From an uncultured Pseudomonadales bacterium (GTDB taxonomy: Bacteria > Pseudomonadota > Gammaproteobacteria > Pseudomonadales > Cellvibrionaceae), in contig CALIUX010000052.1 in the NCBI GenBank assembly GCA_938048505.1, forward strand, positions 1 to 17,443: a stretch of 17,443 nucleotides of DNA, in the 5' to 3' direction. The notes below the pieces were generated by a model. It was not told the origin of the DNA. It saw only the letters and a program-made list of their open reading frames with translations, and did no database searches. Below, piece by piece: positions 16,647 to 17,443 of this stretch (its first letter is position 1; every line of letters begins with the position of its first letter). Position numbers and translations under genes: made by a program.

Positions 16647-17443
16647 ATGAAAAAACATAGTTTCAAATCGAAAAAATCAAGCATAGCGCTCTTTGTTGCC
16701 AGTACGCTGTCTGCACCTTACAGTGTGGCTGCAGAGCAGCAAATAGTAGAAGAAGTTATTGTGACCGGCTCTCGAGGTGCACCTCGATCAGTCTTTGACT
16801 CCGTAGCCCCTATCGATGTCATCTCCTCTGATACACTGGCTAATCAAGGCGATACGGATTTAAGCAATGTTATTCGCAACGTTGTCCCTTCGTATAACGT
16901 CAACACACAACCAATTTCTGATGCGGCCACTATTGTGCGCCCGGCAAATTTACGTGGCTTAGCACCTGACCATACTCTTGTGCTTGTTAACGGCAAACGC
17001 CGACATCGTGCAGCAGTTATTTACTGGTTAGGAAACGGTGTTGCAGATGGTGCGCAAGGTCCAGATATTTCGCCGATTCCCGCAATCGCTCTTAAGCAAT
17101 TAGAAGTTTTAAGGGACGGTGCCGCCGCACAATATGGAACGGATGCCATTGCTGGTGTTATGAACTTCCTATTGAAAGATGCCGATGAAGGAGGCTCTTT
17201 TGAATTTAAGACAGGGCAGTTTTATGAGGGTGACGGCACTTTATATACATTGGCTGGTAATATTGGCGTAGCTTTACCTTATGACGGCTTTTTAAATGCA
17301 AGCATCGAATATGGTAATAGTGATGATACAGATCGAAGCATTCAAAGGGGAGACGCACAAGCACTCATTGATGCCGGTAATACCGCTGTTGCCAACCCTG
17401 CCCAAATTTGGGGTCAGCCTGAGATTAAGGATGATTTGAAGAC
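16647..17443 (+). CDS. TonB-dependent outer-membrane receptor (N-terminal part, continues past window)
   Basis: The reading frame opens at the ATG at 16647 and stays open to the window edge (265 codons). A Lys-rich n-region and hydrophobic core form a Sec signal peptide ending near VAA-E (Ala29). A TonB-box-like EEVIVTG follows (35-41). Next comes a plug domain with NLRGLAPDHTLVLVNGKRR and DGAAAQYGTDAIAGVMNF, both diagnostic of TonB-dependent receptors, and then the first strands of the beta barrel. The protein would import a ligand across the outer membrane using TonB-ExbBD energy. The ligand cannot be read from the plug alone; sugars, siderophores or peptides are all possible. No strong Shine-Dalgarno is visible, and the frame has no alternative start that keeps the signal peptide. 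A full receptor of this class usually exceeds 700 residues. Confidence 0.93.
   Translation, partial: MKKHSFKSKKSSIALFVASTLSAPYSVAAEQQIVEEVIVTGSRGAPRSVFDSVAPIDVISSDTLANQGDTDLSNVIRNVVPSYNVNTQPISDAATIVRPANLRGLAPDHTLVLVNGKRRHRAAVIYWLGNGVADGAQGPDISPIPAIALKQLEVLRDGAAAQYGTDAIAGVMNFLLKDADEGGSFEFKTGQFYEGDGTLYTLAGNIGVALPYDGFLNASIEYGNSDDTDRSIQRGDAQALIDAGNTAVANPAQIWGQPEIKDDLK

Overview
The window suggests a marine-type, polysaccharide-degrading gammaproteobacterium of the Cellvibrionales kind (Saccharophagus/Teredinibacter-like). This rests on an ampD next to a DUF1631 gene (an arrangement also found in Pseudomonas), a poly-serine linker in an exported lipoprotein, a TonB-dependent receptor, an NhaC antiporter and a moderate, AT-leaning base composition. 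The assignment is an inference from gene content; no ribosomal marker is present.

Layout. 1-7802 is all on the minus strand: an AmpD amidase cut by the window edge (1-500); a DUF1631 protein (539-2845); a transmembrane Ser/Thr kinase with a TPR-like extracytoplasmic part (3085-5502), followed by a perfect 19-bp hairpin (3025-3065); a DUF938 methyltransferase (5755-6351); and, only 2 nt upstream of it, PabB (6354-7802). A divergent spacer (7803-8207) leads to plus-strand genes: a small cytoplasmic Rieske protein (8208-8519), a very large multi-domain diheme lipoprotein (8772-12641) and its Tat-exported DUF1552 partner (about 12811-14163). A convergent spacer with a hairpin separates these from a minus-strand NhaC antiporter (14376-15905). 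A 741-nt AT-rich spacer then leads to the start of a TonB-dependent receptor (16647 to the window end).

How the genes fit together. AmpD recycles peptidoglycan fragments and DUF1631 travels with it. PabB makes aminodeoxychorismate for folate and is probably translationally coupled to the DUF938 methyltransferase. The kinase has complete catalytic motifs and a single membrane span, so it looks like a sensor of something outside the cytoplasm. The most interesting part is 8772-14163: an outer-membrane-type lipoprotein that joins a poly-Ser linker, a class I cytochrome c domain, calcium-type thrombospondin-3 repeats, a malectin-like carbohydrate-binding domain, a beta-sandwich domain and the full DUF1587/1595/1592/1588/1585 block with a second heme motif. 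It is followed by a Tat-signal DUF1552 protein. This pair is best known from Planctomycetes and has no established biochemical function that I know of. The domain mix suggests surface redox chemistry on a glycan, which is inference. NhaC and the TonB receptor diverge from one spacer and could be co-regulated. No tRNA, rRNA, CRISPR array, insertion sequence or phage gene was seen.
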